From NCBI GenBank assembly GCA_013399305.1, contig VXAI01000383.1, positions 307,626 through 371,625 on the forward strand: a DNA stretch of 64,000 nucleotides, written 5' to 3'. The position numbers and the translations under genes are program-made. Shown piece by piece: positions 1 to 12,486 of this stretch; position 1 is the first letter of the stretch; each line of letters starts with the position of its first letter. The DNA is from Rostratula benghalensis (taxonomy: Eukaryota > Chordata > Aves > Charadriiformes > Rostratulidae). The notes under the pieces are model-generated. The model was given only the letters and a program-made list of their open reading frames with translations. It made no database searches and was not told the origin of the DNA.

Positions 1-3000
1 CCCGTTTCTAGCGTGGATCCGTGTAAAACGACTGCCTCCTTGTGTAACCGCTCGCATCTCCACCTTCCGCGTCCAGAAACGGCACGGGGTTGTGTGGGAT
101 GCTGGAACCACAAAAGGTTTTCAGATGTCCAGGATCCCGAGCCGCCTTGCTGAACCACACCACCTATTACTCAGTCATCTCCTAGGCTCGGCAGCAGTAC
201 GAAGGCTCGCTGGAGCTGTGCGCTTTCCCGCTTTGTTTCTATCAGCCAATACCTACAGAATTTTAATGAGCGTAGAGTGAGTTGCCTCTGTAAGTAGTAC
301 ATGGAAGGGCGTGCACTGTTCCCATAATGAGGCAATGTAACGCCTGGGGCTATGGAGGCAAGAAGCCAAAGGATGTTATTATTGCCCTTATAAACTGTTT
401 TCAAAATAAATAAGATACAGAATGTTTCGCTTTGAAGGGAAAAAGGGAAACAAAAAAAAAAAAAAGGAAAAAAAAGGAAGATTTGTGCTCTGAATACTGA
501 CCAGGGGTGGGGGTGGGAGCAGGAAAGAGGAGAAAGAAGAGTGGGTTGAGCTATAGCCTTTTGATTTGAGTCACTTCTGTTGAGCACATGTTTACTGAGC
601 GTACACGTGTTGCTGGGGCTATAGCCAAGCCCAGATGTCTCCAGGATGTGAGGGAAGATTGGGGACTACCTGGTGAAGTGGTTGAAGCTAACAGAGAAAG
701 GGTCCTGCACATCTTTAGTCCTGTTACCTCCATGAATCCATCCTGGACCAGGAATCCATTGCCTGCCTGCACACAGGCTCCCAGGAGCCGAGATGGGGAA
801 AGGGCTGCTCTTCATTCAGAAAGATCTGCTCATGGTGTAATTGCTTTTGTTCTGGGTGACTGGTTGAGATGGGGCTGGGGGTCCTGTATTGGCCTCCTGC
901 CTTCTGCTCCTTCACTTCCATGGTGTGAAGGTGACCAGGTTTGTGTGGTGAAGACAGAGAAAATCCTGCATCCCATTTGCAAAATTCAGGATGAAATAGT
1001 GTCCTTTGAAAAGTAGAAGGGTCCTTATTCCAGGATTGTGCAGACTGGTAAGAGACATACAGCCAACCTGGTGGGAAGTGCCTGCAATGAAAATAATTCA
1101 TATCATACAAGTGCTTTGCCTCATTTGCAAAATCTTCAAGCTTGGCCTTTAGGAGGAGATGAACGCAGATGCTGAATGCAGGTAGGCTGTCCAGTGGCCA
1201 TCCTGTGGTTTTCAAGGCTGGGTCTACCAAAAGGTGTGCAGGTAGCTCTCTCTGTGGATTAAACTTTGTGGAGGGGCTGATTTGGAGAGCAAGGGTTGTG
1301 CCATGTTTCAGCTGATAAACGCCAGGAACAGCTCCCAGGCAGAAATTGGTGAAGGAAACAAATGCCAAGGGATGGTGAGATGCATGCAGGAAAACTACAG
1401 AGCAAGGTGCTGAGAACATCTCTCCTTCAGCCTGGCAACGGATCACAGCCTGTGGGAAGCAACATCCATGGGTGTGTAATAACCCCATGGCCATCCTTAG
1501 GTGGAAGGTGACCTCCAAGTTTGCGTGTGATTAACATTGCATAAAACACACTGAAAAGGGGAAGGAAGCGCCGCGAGCCAACTCCGTTTTCTGTCAGCCC
1601 CTTGACTTCAGAGACAGAAGGAAGAGATTAAAACCATTAGCAATTGGAAAAATCCAGTTTATTCTATGCATTAGCGCTGCTGGCATGCAAACACATCTTC
1701 AGAGAGCAGCTGTTGTCCCAGTGCGCTTTAATCCTTCCAGAAGTAGCATGAGAAGACCCAGTAGGTGCACTACACTTTCCATTGTGAGATCCCTGGTATT
1801 AATAAACTGGACTGCTTTGCTGGGCAAGTTCTTCTACAGCGTTAACCTCCTGCTCTCTTTAAGATACTGCTGAAGGTACCAAAGCGCCCTCAGACATTTA
1901 CAGAGTTTGGTGTGTGATGAGAAAGTATCCATATAAAGCAGAAAAGCAGAAGACACCGGGAAAAAAAATATCCTCTTTGGAAGCAAGAAGAGAATAAGGG
2001 AAATAGAAGCAAACCAAAACAACCTGCTCTCAGCCCTTGACACCAGTGCTGACTCCCTCTTGGCTGCCCTTGTGACTTCCACCTAAAAAGAGAGGAGGAA
2101 TCGCCTTCATCCCTAGGGCTAAATTTAGAGGCAGGGGATGTCGAGTGGGAACGTGATGGAGTGACTCAGATGAGTCCAGGAACCCCAGATGTGCACGTGC
2201 CTGTTCATCTGGCTCCCTTCATTATGACAGCCCTGGTTGTATGACACAGACCTCACAGTGACTGGGAGATACCGGTAGATGTGGGCAGCCCTCCAGCCGG
2301 CTCCCAGCTGAGCGAGGAACAGAGCTGTCAGAAATAGCCCTGGAGATCTTCCCATGGAGATCAGGTCTGGATGGAGAAGTGGGAGAGGGGAGGATTAATC
2401 AAGTTTGTTGCTCGCTCAGCTCAGTGCAGAGGGAACCTTGTGAAGTTCAACATCCCGTTTCCAATGTGTGGCTGGAGTAGGTGCCATGAGAGTTGCCTCT
2501 TGGAGGGGAAAATGCACACATGACACTGGTCTTGGAAAGTGTTCTTCATTAATCACCTTGGTAACACAGGCAGCTCATCAGCCCAGGATGTGATCTCTTA
2601 TGATGTGACATTCACCTTTTCTCCAAGCAAACCTGCCCCTTTTATACCTCTTTGCCCAGGGGAGGGGATAAGGACCTTTGCTGAGCCATGGGCTGGTTTG
2701 GGCATCACCAGCTTGGTGAGATTGGAGCATGAGCAAGCACCAGTGAAATGGGGATGGAGAGAAGCAGAAAGGCACAAAAGTTTGATCCAGCTGCCATTGG
2801 CAAAGGCTGGTGGCACAACCTCTGTTGATTCTAGCAGAGGTTAGCACACATCTCACGCGCTGTGGAGGAGCAGGCATTTGTAGTCACAGCATCATATCAG
2901 GAACCTCCAGGGTGGGAATCAACCAGCTTAACATCTGGATGGTGCTTTAGCAGTTGGTTTGACCTGGGAAAGCATTTTATTCATCCCTGTTCCTTCTGCT

Positions 3001-3670
3001 TGCAAAGCTGAGTGAGTAATTTTACCAAGGAACAGAGCCTTCAGTGAGGAGGTGTTTCATGAGGACCGTCCTACAGGCTGAGTTTCACCAACTCTGACCA
3101 ACTCGCAAGCGTTTTCCTTGTCCAAGAAGAGTTTTGCCTTTTCTGGGACTCTTTTAGTAGTTTGGGGAATTTTTTAAGCAGTTACAACTGTTGCCAGGAG
3201 GCTCAGAGGCATCCCAGCTCCTCACCTCGAGCCTGTCCCCAGGAAAATTGTCTAACCTGACCAAGAATGATCTGGAGAGATGATTCCTGCCCTTGATGGG
3301 ACATGTTAGCACTCAACAAGGAGCTAAGCTGACGCTACTGGGAAGCTGGGGGTTTTAAAAGGTAAGAAGCTACTGAGGAAAAGCCTGAGGCAACAGGGGT
3401 ATGATGATCAGAAACTGAGGTGGGAGGGAAGATGGGGGGACCCTGCATGGTTCAGGCTCCCTTTTTTCCCCCTTCTTCCCAGTTTGGTTTGTGGTTTTGC
3501 ATTTGCAGCTTGTAAAACTGTATGGAAGGAATGTGCAGCTGGGGGCTTTTGCCAAGTTGGTGTCAATTTGGGTTAAACCAGAGGTCCTGGAACGGAGCCT
3601 TGTTGGGAGAGTGGGTGACTTGCATTAAGACCAGAGGTTTCATTATTCTCCCTTCAATTGTGGTTGGTCC
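1..3670. other. Unique non-coding stretch, no gene recognised
   Basis: The first ~270 bases are CpG-dense, unlike the CpG-poor DNA that follows. An A-rich tract lies at 452-478. A 264-codon stop-free frame runs on the minus strand from 1518 to 724, but it has no recognisable domain, signal peptide or repeat and overlaps an unrelated open frame on the other strand, so I treat it as chance. The rest is ordinary mixed-composition DNA with no repeat family that I recognise. Confidence 0.6.
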
Positions 3671-3689
3671 TTGGGGACCTCATTCCAGG

Positions 3690-4240
3690 AGCAGGGCCCA
3701 AACCCTCATACACCAGGCACACTGCAAACCAATAACCCAAAGGCAGGCCCTCCCCCTGTGGGCTGGCAGCCCCCAAGATGCTCAGTGTCTTGCCATTGTC
3801 CTGCTTGGGGCCTCCAGCAACGTCTGTCCTGTCCTGTCAGCAGCTCTCCACGTGCTTCTCAGCTGGACCCCACCAGTGCTTGGGATTTGCTACATCCAGG
3901 ATGCGGACCACATGTTTTGTGAGGTGCCCAGCACGTCTGAGGAATGGCACAATGAAGACACTTTCCTTCCCTGGTCCCTGGGGAACGTTGCTTCTGAATC
4001 ATCTCTGCTATGTGCTTCCTGCAGTCAGCCTGACACAGAGCCCCTGCCAGCATCCAACACCAGCAGTGGTCCTCTGCAATCCAGATGTGCTCCCTGGATA
4101 CCGCTGCTTTTCTCCATCCACAGATAAGGCAATGGTGTTCTTGCTTTCCTTCATTCCCATTGTTAAACCATTCCTGAGGGCAGCCTATTTTGTGCAGGGC
4201 AATCTTGGGGATTTCTCTTGTTCCCTCTGTCCACATATGT
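3690..4240 (+). pseudogene. Probable decayed olfactory receptor (class A GPCR) fragment
   Basis: Olfactory receptors are seven-helix odorant GPCRs, normally ~310 residues encoded by one coding exon. Here only the second half is discernible. In one frame, translation gives HCKPITQ (compare the CKPL segment after the DRYVAIC motif of the family), then a hydrophobic TM4-like stretch, then DADHMFCEVP near 3906-3929, which matches the family's DHFFCEVP motif before TM5. After a shift to another frame, near 4055-4235, it gives TPAVVL (compare HLTVV at TM6), then STDKAMVF and a TM7-like FIPIVKPFLRAAY (compare PMLNPxIYSLRN). The order and approximate spacing of these motifs fit the family. The N-terminal half (TM1-TM3) is not visible, the FCEVP to TM6 distance is about 20 codons too short, at least one frameshift is needed, and a 12-base A run follows. 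The fragment cannot encode a receptor. The motifs are individually weak, so chance resemblance is not excluded. Confidence 0.45.
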
Positions 4241-4249
4241 CAAAAAAAA

Positions 4250-6949
4250 AAAAAGGATACATCAGTATACAGCGGCCCTTCCTCAGGCCACATGGAGCAG
4301 GTCATCTCCAGGATGGTGCTTGTTTGGCCGGGTATGTCTTGGCTCTATAGTCTTCATGTCAAAGGGATCCCAAAATCTTAAACAAGGCTTGAATATGCTT
4401 TCTGTCCACACTGCCCAAGTGCACCCTGACCTCAGCCTGGACTCATCTCCCTTCATTGAAGGCCACAAGGCTGGTACGAAGTCTCAGGTAAAGACACTTC
4501 TTTTAGAGCCAGAGAGGAGAGACTGGTGCCTCTAAAATCCAACTCATTCCAGTCTTAGATGCAGATTTAAGCTTGATGAGTTCTTGCCAGACTTGGTGTC
4601 TCCCTTTCCACCGCTCACAGAAGATACCTGCACGGTTTTCAAAGCCCCTGCAAGCTGGGCTTGCACATTCTCTATGCTTCATGTAGTAACCCATGAGTTA
4701 TGCTCCTCTTTGGGGCAGCACAGCTCTGCCTTATTGCCCTTGTCCAAGCTCTGCCTGTAGAGCTTAGCTGGACCTTTCTAGTGGGAGGGGACCAGCTCCT
4801 CCCAACCTTGAAGGTGTTTCCTCAGGAGTCAAAGCTGCTTTGACAGCTTGGCTCTCACCATGTGCTCCTCAAACGCAACCCGAGTTTACAAACCACACAA
4901 GCCTTCGTATGCCTGTTATTTAGATTCCCGACTTAAACAAATCAGTATGATTGCTATTACTGCAGGGAAGTCATTTATTCTGGTGGTTTATTTACAGAAG
5001 GCAACATTCAACCAGCAAGTCTAATAGCTCACCATTGTTCCCGTATCAGTCCTTGGGTTGGCAACACTGAGCAATAGCAAACACAACATAAGAAACCACC
5101 TTTAATTATTCATAGGCTCTCTAGGGGAAACGAAGATCTCTGATGAAGAGGAAATAAACAAAATATCTTTGAACTGTAAATCATGACTGTGATAGCTTTG
5201 TTCTTTGTTTCGCCAGAGTTTTGTTTTATCTGAGATCATAATTTGTTTTCAATGATGCACTAGATTAAATTAATTGAGGTTTAGAACAATATCCATTTCC
5301 TTCTGCAAGTGCTTTCACTGATGGCATGATCTTATCTGACTTTTTACCCCTGCTGGCTCTGTTTTCCTGACCTCCCGTTAGCATCACATGTTTTAGAGCT
5401 GTTTCTTTCTGTTTTCTCTCTCTCAGGTTTTTTTGGGGGGGGATGTTGTGTTTTTGTTTTGGGTTTGTTTTTTTTTTTTTTTAATTAAAAAGGGTTGTTT
5501 ATTGTTGAAAACAACCAGATTTTTTCTCTAGCTATTATTTCTGTCCTATGGATAATATCAGCTGCCCTTCTGAGGGAAATAAGGTTATTTTCCTAAATAA
5601 ATATTTCTGGAGTCCCATGATCAGTGCAGTGCAACAGCCTCTCTCCTGCTTCATGACTCTTGGTGGATGCAAGACAGACCTTACAGGAGGAGGCAAGTTC
5701 ACCTGCTGCAGCACCTGGGCCAAGAACCCCAATTGAAGCCTCACTTTTGTGGAAGAGAAGTCAGTGGTTTGAGCCTAGTGTCCTCAGCTCACACCAAACT
5801 GGCATGGTCGTGTGAAGAGACCTCAGCAAAAAGAAGTCTTTCTGCAGCTGAGAGGTGAGCCTGTTGTGTTCTGGAGAAGTAAAGCCCTAGAAACCCACGT
5901 TTTGGTGAAAGAGCAGGGATACAATTTGTTTCAAGAGTCTGGCCTCTGCTGATGGAGGCCAGAAGGAAGTTAAGGTGTTGGCCTGGTGTACTAAGGGCTG
6001 GCAGGAACCTGTCTCAGGCACGCAGAGAAATGCTGCCTCCTGCTATGCAAGATGAGAAAGAGCAAACAAGTGGGTGAAGAGAACACCTGGTATCTGCACC
6101 ATCACACCAGATGTTATTTCATCCCCCCAGGGCAGTGAGCCCTGTGCCAAAGGCCAGCTGTGTGCAGTTATCACCATCAGGGATGCTCATAGCCTTCTGT
6201 GATGCCAATTGCTCACAACAGCCTGGAGAGAAAAACTAAAATTGATACCAATGTATTTTGCAGTCTTATTGTAAAAGGACAAAGATGCTTCTCTCTGGAG
6301 AAAATGTTGAGATCCATCAGTAAGCAGAACTCCAGACTAATTGTGCTATTGCTATTTCCATGTGTAATTATTGAAGTCCTTTCCTCTATCCTATCTCTAG
6401 CACTGGTCACAGCTGGAGGCACAGTTGCAGCCCAGATGAGTCTTTGGTTCAACCAAGTGCTGCCAATATTGTATTCCTGTGACATGGTCTTTTAAGATCT
6501 CTCCTGCAGGACAAGACAACATTGCACCGGTGGGAAGGGAATATAACCTTCCCCTAGGCTGTCATTTCTACTTAGAGATGACTATCTTGTGGTTTTCCAA
6601 CCTTCCAGGCCTTCCTGCAGATAGAAAGTGGTAGTAGGTGTGCAGTTGAGGCAAACCCCTTGTAGATGAAGGACAGTTGTGTGTTGCTCTGAACCCTGCT
6701 GATGTGTTTTTCCAAGCCACAGATGGCAATGAGCAACAACTGCAGTATGTGGCACAACAGCAGGAATATCTGGATGCCAGAGGAGATTTCCCAGCAGATG
6801 ATGACTGGGCTTGGGGAAGGACCAAATAATGCATCCAGAAATAAAGACTATCCCCATATAGCATGGGTTGGTCAGCAATCTGGCAGCTACAAAAGACCAA
6901 ATAATAAAGCAGTGCCTTGTGATGCTTCTAGTTCGTGCTTGGGGACTAC
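4250..6949. other. Unique AT-leaning stretch with T-rich tract, no gene recognised
   Basis: The section from about 4900 to 5300 is AT-rich, non-repetitive and resembles conserved non-coding DNA. A T/G-rich low-complexity tract with a homopolymer T run lies at 5424-5492. On the minus strand between 6925 and 6572 two frames read as hydrophobic multi-pass-like peptide, discussed in the findings, but no family could be assigned. Confidence 0.5.
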
Positions 6950-7052
6950 TCATAGAATATTTTGGGTTGGAAGGGACCTTAAAGATCACCGAGTTCACAC
7001 CCCCTTTCCATGGACAGGGACACCTCCCACTAGACCAGGTTGCTCAAGGCCG
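6950..7052 (-). mobile_element. CR1 LINE fragment (3' end)
   Basis: Read on the plus strand, the segment opens with CATAGAAT followed by TTTGGGTTGGAAGGGACC and a GATCA-CGAGTTC block, then GGGACACCTCCCACTAGACC and TTGCTCAAGG. This is the reverse complement of the CR1 3' untranslated end, so the element lies on the minus strand. Only about 100 bases survive, with one octamer copy and no reverse-transcriptase coding region. CR1 copies in birds are typically 5'-truncated in this way. It belongs to the same subgroup as the copies at 27,092 and 35,273. Confidence 0.85.
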
Positions 7053-10000
7053 ACTGCTACTGTTATTTCACATTTGCACCAGGCTGGCTCACCTAAAAAG
7101 GTTAGGGAGAAAAGATATGGTGAAGGATCTCCATGAACAACCTGTCATCTGGAAATTATTTGCTGAGATCTGGTAACTGAGTGTTTTTGTAGCTACTTAC
7201 TGCATTTACCAAAAAGAAAGGAAGAGGTAAAAATGATGGGGTTTTTTGGTTCTCTTGACCAGCTATAATTAGAGTTCTTAAACTTTAATTAAAAAACAAA
7301 TAAAAAGCCTGTCGAGGACCTATGTTTCTTAGTTCAGTTAGAAGTTTGATTAAATCATCCTGGTGGCACAGAAGTGCAATCCCAGAGACCAGGTTTCTGC
7401 CCTCAGAAATGTATGAGCAGCACTGAAGACACCTGGCATCATTCATGCCAAACCTTTAGCATCAGAGTCATTTTTAAGCATTAAGTGGGCTCTCAAGCAC
7501 CATAGCACCAGGAGACCCAACTCCTTGTAGCTGGAATTTGCAGCTATCCCCAACACAAAATACTGTAAAGGAGCAGAGAAGGCTTCACTCTTGAAGATTT
7601 TCTCTCCCTTTCTCTTTTTTTTTTCCTTTGACGCTCATTTCTGAAGCAGATTTCTCCCCCTCCTCACCCCAGCTCCCCATATTTATTTTATTACAAGCAT
7701 TTTCGCTAAAACGATTAACTCAATTTAAAATTTCAACTGTTTCCTTGCCAAGGATTTTAGGAATTTTCATTATTTCCTTTGGGAATTCTGAGACTGCGGT
7801 TAGCCAGTTTGGAGTTCAAGACACGAGAAATGCCAGCACAACTGAGGACTTGGCTGTAAAAGCGTTTTCAACATGAAAGAATTCCAGGGTTTCATAAAAG
7901 GAAGTGTAGTACTTGAGCAGATATGTTGATATAAGTAAGGTCTTAACAAAATGAAAGCCAATCTATTATTGCTTAAGTATCAAAGAAATCCCTTTGTAAA
8001 GGTGCTAAGCCCTGCTGGAGGAACACAAAACGTGTCCGTTTATTTGTTGTGTATTTAAATGGTTTATGTATGATTAAGGAGCCAAGCCGGAATTACCGAG
8101 CTGGCCGGGGTTTTGGAGCTCTGTGGCTGTAGGCAAACATTAGTAAAAAAGGTAAAACTTCTCCTCTGCTGGGATGGGTCTGCAGTGTTTAGCAGGGCTG
8201 TTATCTAAAAGAGGTCTCTCCAGCCATGGGAGGATAGGAGCTTTTCTGAAAGGTGGCCTTAAAAAAACCCAAACCCTCTCTCTGCTGTTTCAGACCTCCA
8301 GATCCGAGGGACTGTTTCCGACCCCATCGGATCCTGTGGATGAAAGCTGGCCTTGGGCTGCTGCTGCAATGGTAAGACCCACAGCCCTTTGTATTTTGCT
8401 TCATGGTGATGTTTTGAGCCATATGTTGGGTGTCCAATATTGGTGTAGGGTCACTCTCTGCTTTTGCTTTGTGCTGGGCTTGCAGGTGAGGAGGGAGCCT
8501 CAGGACAAGAAGTGACCCTTGGGGCTGATGCTGATGGGTAAGAGCCATGTTGCTGTGCTTTTCCCTTCCTGCAGTGGGAGAGCTATTTCTGCAGGGGCCA
8601 AGGCTGGAGATAGACACATCAGTTCCACGTGGCTGCAGAAACCACTCCCCAAGGGGAATCAGTAGCAGAAAGCTATCCCATGGACTCAGCCTGTGTGTGC
8701 TGCAGTGGTCCCCAGGAGCTGGCTATGCTAAGGGTGCATCTTTGACCCCATGTGTAGGGCTATTCAGTCTCTTCTCTGGACCTACAGCCAAGCCCCCATC
8801 ATCTGACCTTTTCCTATCCCATGGCCTGAGCAACACAATTCCTCAAGAGTGTTGCAGGGTCAGGATCCTGCCATTCTCATTTACACAGGAGGGAAACAAA
8901 TAGTCACGTTACCATGGGGTCCAAGTGGTGCTGCTGTAATTATAACAGTCTGTGCCTCGCCTCATCCTTTCCTCCCTAAAACACACTGGGGAGGTAGAAA
9001 GTGCATGACCTGGGAAAGGCATGTGAGCTGAAGGCAGGTATCTCAGGATGGTTGGAGAGGTGCTGTGCATTGGAAGCCCTCTGCTTTGGCCAACACCTTC
9101 TAGCCAGGACACCCACTTGGAAACTGGAGATGCTTCACTTGGGAACCCCCAGGTGTGCCGGAGCACTGATCATCCTGATGAAAAGTGACTTAATTGGTGA
9201 CACTTCATAGAAACCCCAGCTGCATGGTTCTCCCAGCTTCCCTATAAAAAAGGGACGCCAACATTTTAACATAAAACATTTAACAGGATGCATAACGCTG
9301 ATCTGGTGCAGTTCCCGATGGAAACCAGTGTGTTCCCGTGCTGTTCCGATGCACCACAATCCATGATGCTTGTCAGCAGGATGACAGTCCTGAGTGACAG
9401 CTTCTTTCTTCCCGCTCTGGGAATGGTGTCATCCTAAAATGAGGCCCCAGTACAGCCCAGAACCTAAGGAGAAGTTTAGGTCTCGCCAACGAAAGAGCTT
9501 TACTGAGCAGTAGTCTCTCTGCCCCGGAGTTGATGGATCCTCTTTCTCTTTACTACTTCTTCCCACCTTGTGATCAGTGGGGCAGCACCTGCTGGTGATG
9601 AGAAAACAAACAAAAAAAAAGGGTGCTATTCTGCAAATTTTCAGAACCCATGTGTCCATTTGTATTCTTGGTCTTCAGGCTCTCATTTCACCATGTCACC
9701 AAAGCGCCTGGTTTACTGACTCTCCACCCCAACACCCTCTTTTTTGCAAATCAACTCCATCCGCAGTGCCTGTAGCTGGCCCCCTAAAAATCCTCATTCA
9801 GAATCATTCCTGGAAAAAGCCCAAGACACCAAACCCCGCAGCCTGGGCCCCTGCTCAGGAGGAGTTTGGCTGAGCCAGACTTTTGCGATGCCACCAGCAA
9901 GGGACACGAACAATAGGGACTTGGCAGGGGGCAGAACAACGGGGCTGGCAGCAGGCGCTGGGATCAGGAAAGTACATGTGAGCTCTGGGAGCTGGCAGCC

Positions 10001-10478
10001 GGGTGCATGTGCCTCCCTGCATCCTGAGAAACTGCACTTTAACCAAGTCAAGGAGACCACTGGGGCCATTTTCTCCAAGCAGAAAGTGCTGTCCCACCAA
10101 AGGGGGCCAAGTTATGTCCCATCAAACGCACCCTCAGACTGCTGTGTGGAGCTAGAAGATCCTAGGGGTACTTCTGAGGGGTCCCCGAGCTGCCTGGAGG
10201 GAAGGTAGGACCCATGGAGAGCAATCCCAGATGGGGTCTTGGGGTTAAGGCCAACTCTGAGCGGAGTGGTGGAGGTGATGGCCAGGCAGAGGTTTTGCTA
10301 AGTCCTCTGCGTATGTCCACGCTCAGGAGAAAACCACAGGCAATCTGTCAGAGACAGCTCAGAGGGGCCCCAGTTAATGTGCTCCCATCTGAAAGGTCTT
10401 TCTGTTCTCCATTCAGAGTCTATCCTCACCTTGAGGGGTGAATCCAATTGTAAACAAACATGAAGGAAGGCCAGAGCC

Positions 10479-10540
10479 AAAAAAAAAAAAAAAAAAAAAA
10501 AAAAAGGAAAAGAAAAAGAAAAAAAGAAAGAAGAAAAAAG
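10479..10540. repeat. Poly(A) run grading into GAAA-rich tract
   Basis: A run of about 27 A residues (10479-10505) is followed by degenerate AAAAG/AAAGA units. No SINE or retrocopy body is recognisable upstream and I saw no clear target-site duplication, so I call a simple A-rich repeat rather than a retrogene tail. Confidence 0.9.
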
Positions 10541-11173
10541 ACAAACCCAACAACCAAGCCCCAAAGGAGGCCCCATCATTTTTTTGTTTTTCTTTTTCCC
10601 TTCTCCTGATGCTAAAAATGCAGGTAATCCTGGTTTTATTTTCCTGCAACTAAAATTTATGATGATGTCATGTGTGTGGCTGAGCAGAGTAGTTTTCCGA
10701 CTGGTCAAGTGAGGCTCGAGGATGAATTTAGTATTAATTTATTCACAGCAAATAAAAACTTTGGGGCCAGAAGATGGGCAGCCCAGTAGAGCAGATCAGA
10801 AGCTGACAGGGCTCAGGCTTGCTCTCCTCTGGCTTGCTCTGAGGCTTTTTGCCCAAAACCAAAGCTTTTGGCATCCACGCAGGAGGTGGAGGTCCCCAGG
10901 GACAAACAACTCCCACTTTGGGGGTTTGGGATACCCCTATTTATGGTCTCTGAGTAATAGGACCATCTGGCAGCCAGAAACTGTAATAACCCACTCGTTA
11001 GAGCCCCGGCAATTGAGCGAGAAGATTTGCATCTCAGATAATGGCCACCAACAGCCAAGTTGAAGTTTTGTTTTCACATCATAGGAAAAATACCAAGTGC
11101 CAAGGCATGTGGTAAACCAAAATAGCTTATGAAGTGTGCAGGTTTTGGAATATGGGTAAGGATGAACAAGGAA

Positions 11174-11213
11174 GAAAAAAAAAAGTTAAAAAAAAGGTAA
11201 AAAAAAAAAAAGT
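11174..11213. repeat. A-rich low-complexity tract
   Basis: Three A runs are separated by GTT and GGT interruptions. No associated retroelement body is seen. Confidence 0.85.
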
Positions 11214-11944
11214 ACTTTTATATATAGATACTGAAAACCGAATAAATCACATGACCCAGCCCAAAAAAAGCTTCAGTGAAAAGTTTGTGTCTGGGATTAA
11301 GAGCACTAGTCATTACTTTAACTATGTATGGTATGTTCTCATTTTGAAAAATGTGTACACCAAATATTTCAGCCTTTTCTCATGGAAGGATCCGAAAGGC
11401 AAAAAGCTTTTTAGTATTATGCAAATATTAGCCATTCCCGGACGGTGCTGGCTGGCCAGCTATTTCCTATGGTCCTATATTTTTCTGTCTGTACTTGCAT
11501 GATATCCCCTCTGACTTTATGTGGGGGTTTTTATGCATTTTCTGAAAAGGGATGTTCTGTCTCCTATTAAAGGCAGCAAAAAGGAGAAATGATCTGATCC
11601 TCATCTGGTTTCTCACCTGACTTCCACCAGGCCTGGTTGATAAACTTTGAAATCTTTTGATGGGGTTTAGCACGTTACAGGGTTACTGGACTTTACCTGC
11701 TCTAATTTAATACCTCACTGGGACAGTCCCACAGGGAGCTTTGGAAGGTCTTAGTGAGATGGCACTCTTTCCCAAATTTCCCAGCTGTGGGGACAAGGAT
11801 AGTTCATGTGGTGTGAATGTACCCACTTGAAACCACCACCCTGTTGAAAAGCAGCCTGCAGCCTCGCAGGAGAGGACTGAAGGCTCATGGCAGCTCCCCT
11901 ATCCTGGTGCAGGACCTAGGAGCCTGGCATCTCAATTCTTCCTG

Positions 11945-12386
11945 CATAGAATCGTAGAACTGTCTAGGTTAGAAGGGACCTTTAAGATCATTGAGTCCAA
12001 CCATCAACCCAACACTGACAGAAACCACCACTAACCCATGCCCCTCAGCACCACGTCTGCCCAGCTTTTAAATATCTCCAGGAAAGGTGACTCCACCACT
12101 GCTTCCCTGGGCAGCCTGTTCCAAAGCTTAATAACCCTTTTGGTGAAGAAATTTTTCATAATATCCAATCTAAACCTCCCCTGGTGCAACTTGAGGCTGT
12201 TTCCTGTCCCATGGCCTGTTCCTTGGGAGAAGAGATTGACCCCCCCGTGGTTACACCCTCCTTTCAGGGAGTTGTAGAGAGTGAGAAGAGAGTGAGAAGG
12301 TCCCTCAGACTCCTTTTCTCCAGGCTGAACCTCTCCAGCTCCCTCAGCTGCTCCTCACAAGTCATGTTCTCCAGACCCCTCACCAG
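11945..12386 (-). mobile_element. CR1 LINE fragment, longest copy in the window
   Basis: On the plus strand it opens with CATAGAATCGTAGAA and continues through GAAGGGACC, GAGTCCAACCATCAACCC, the CCACTGCTTCCCTGGGCAGC block, the AATATCCAATCTAAACC block and finally the CCAGGCTGAACC, CAGCTCCCTCAGC and TGCTCCTCAC segments. This order is the reverse complement of the terminal ~440 bases of a CR1 element, so the element is on the minus strand and 5'-truncated. A short internal tandem duplication of a GAGAGTGAGAAG-type unit occurs near 12,277-12,300. No open-reading-frame remnant of the reverse transcriptase is included. It is the same subgroup as the copies at 14,161 and 44,896. Confidence 0.95.
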
Positions 12387-12486
12387 AAGGAAGCTTCTCT
12401 CTCTTTCTGCAAAAAGCAGATGGCAAAATTAACTCAGCCAGGCTTAACCAGGGACACGTAAATGTCAGCACTGTCAAACTGAACAT

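Larger units (their letters stand above)
7053..11944. other. Unique non-coding stretch with A-rich tracts
   Basis: No gene is recognised. The section from about 7600 to 8150 is AT-rich and non-repetitive. Two A-rich low-complexity tracts, annotated separately, sit near 10.5 and 11.2 kb. The remainder is mixed composition with only short chance frames. Confidence 0.5.

Noticed and set aside
10438..10653. Poly(A) run considered as the tail of a processed pseudogene
   Set aside because: No coding-like body upstream and no clear flanking target-site duplication.
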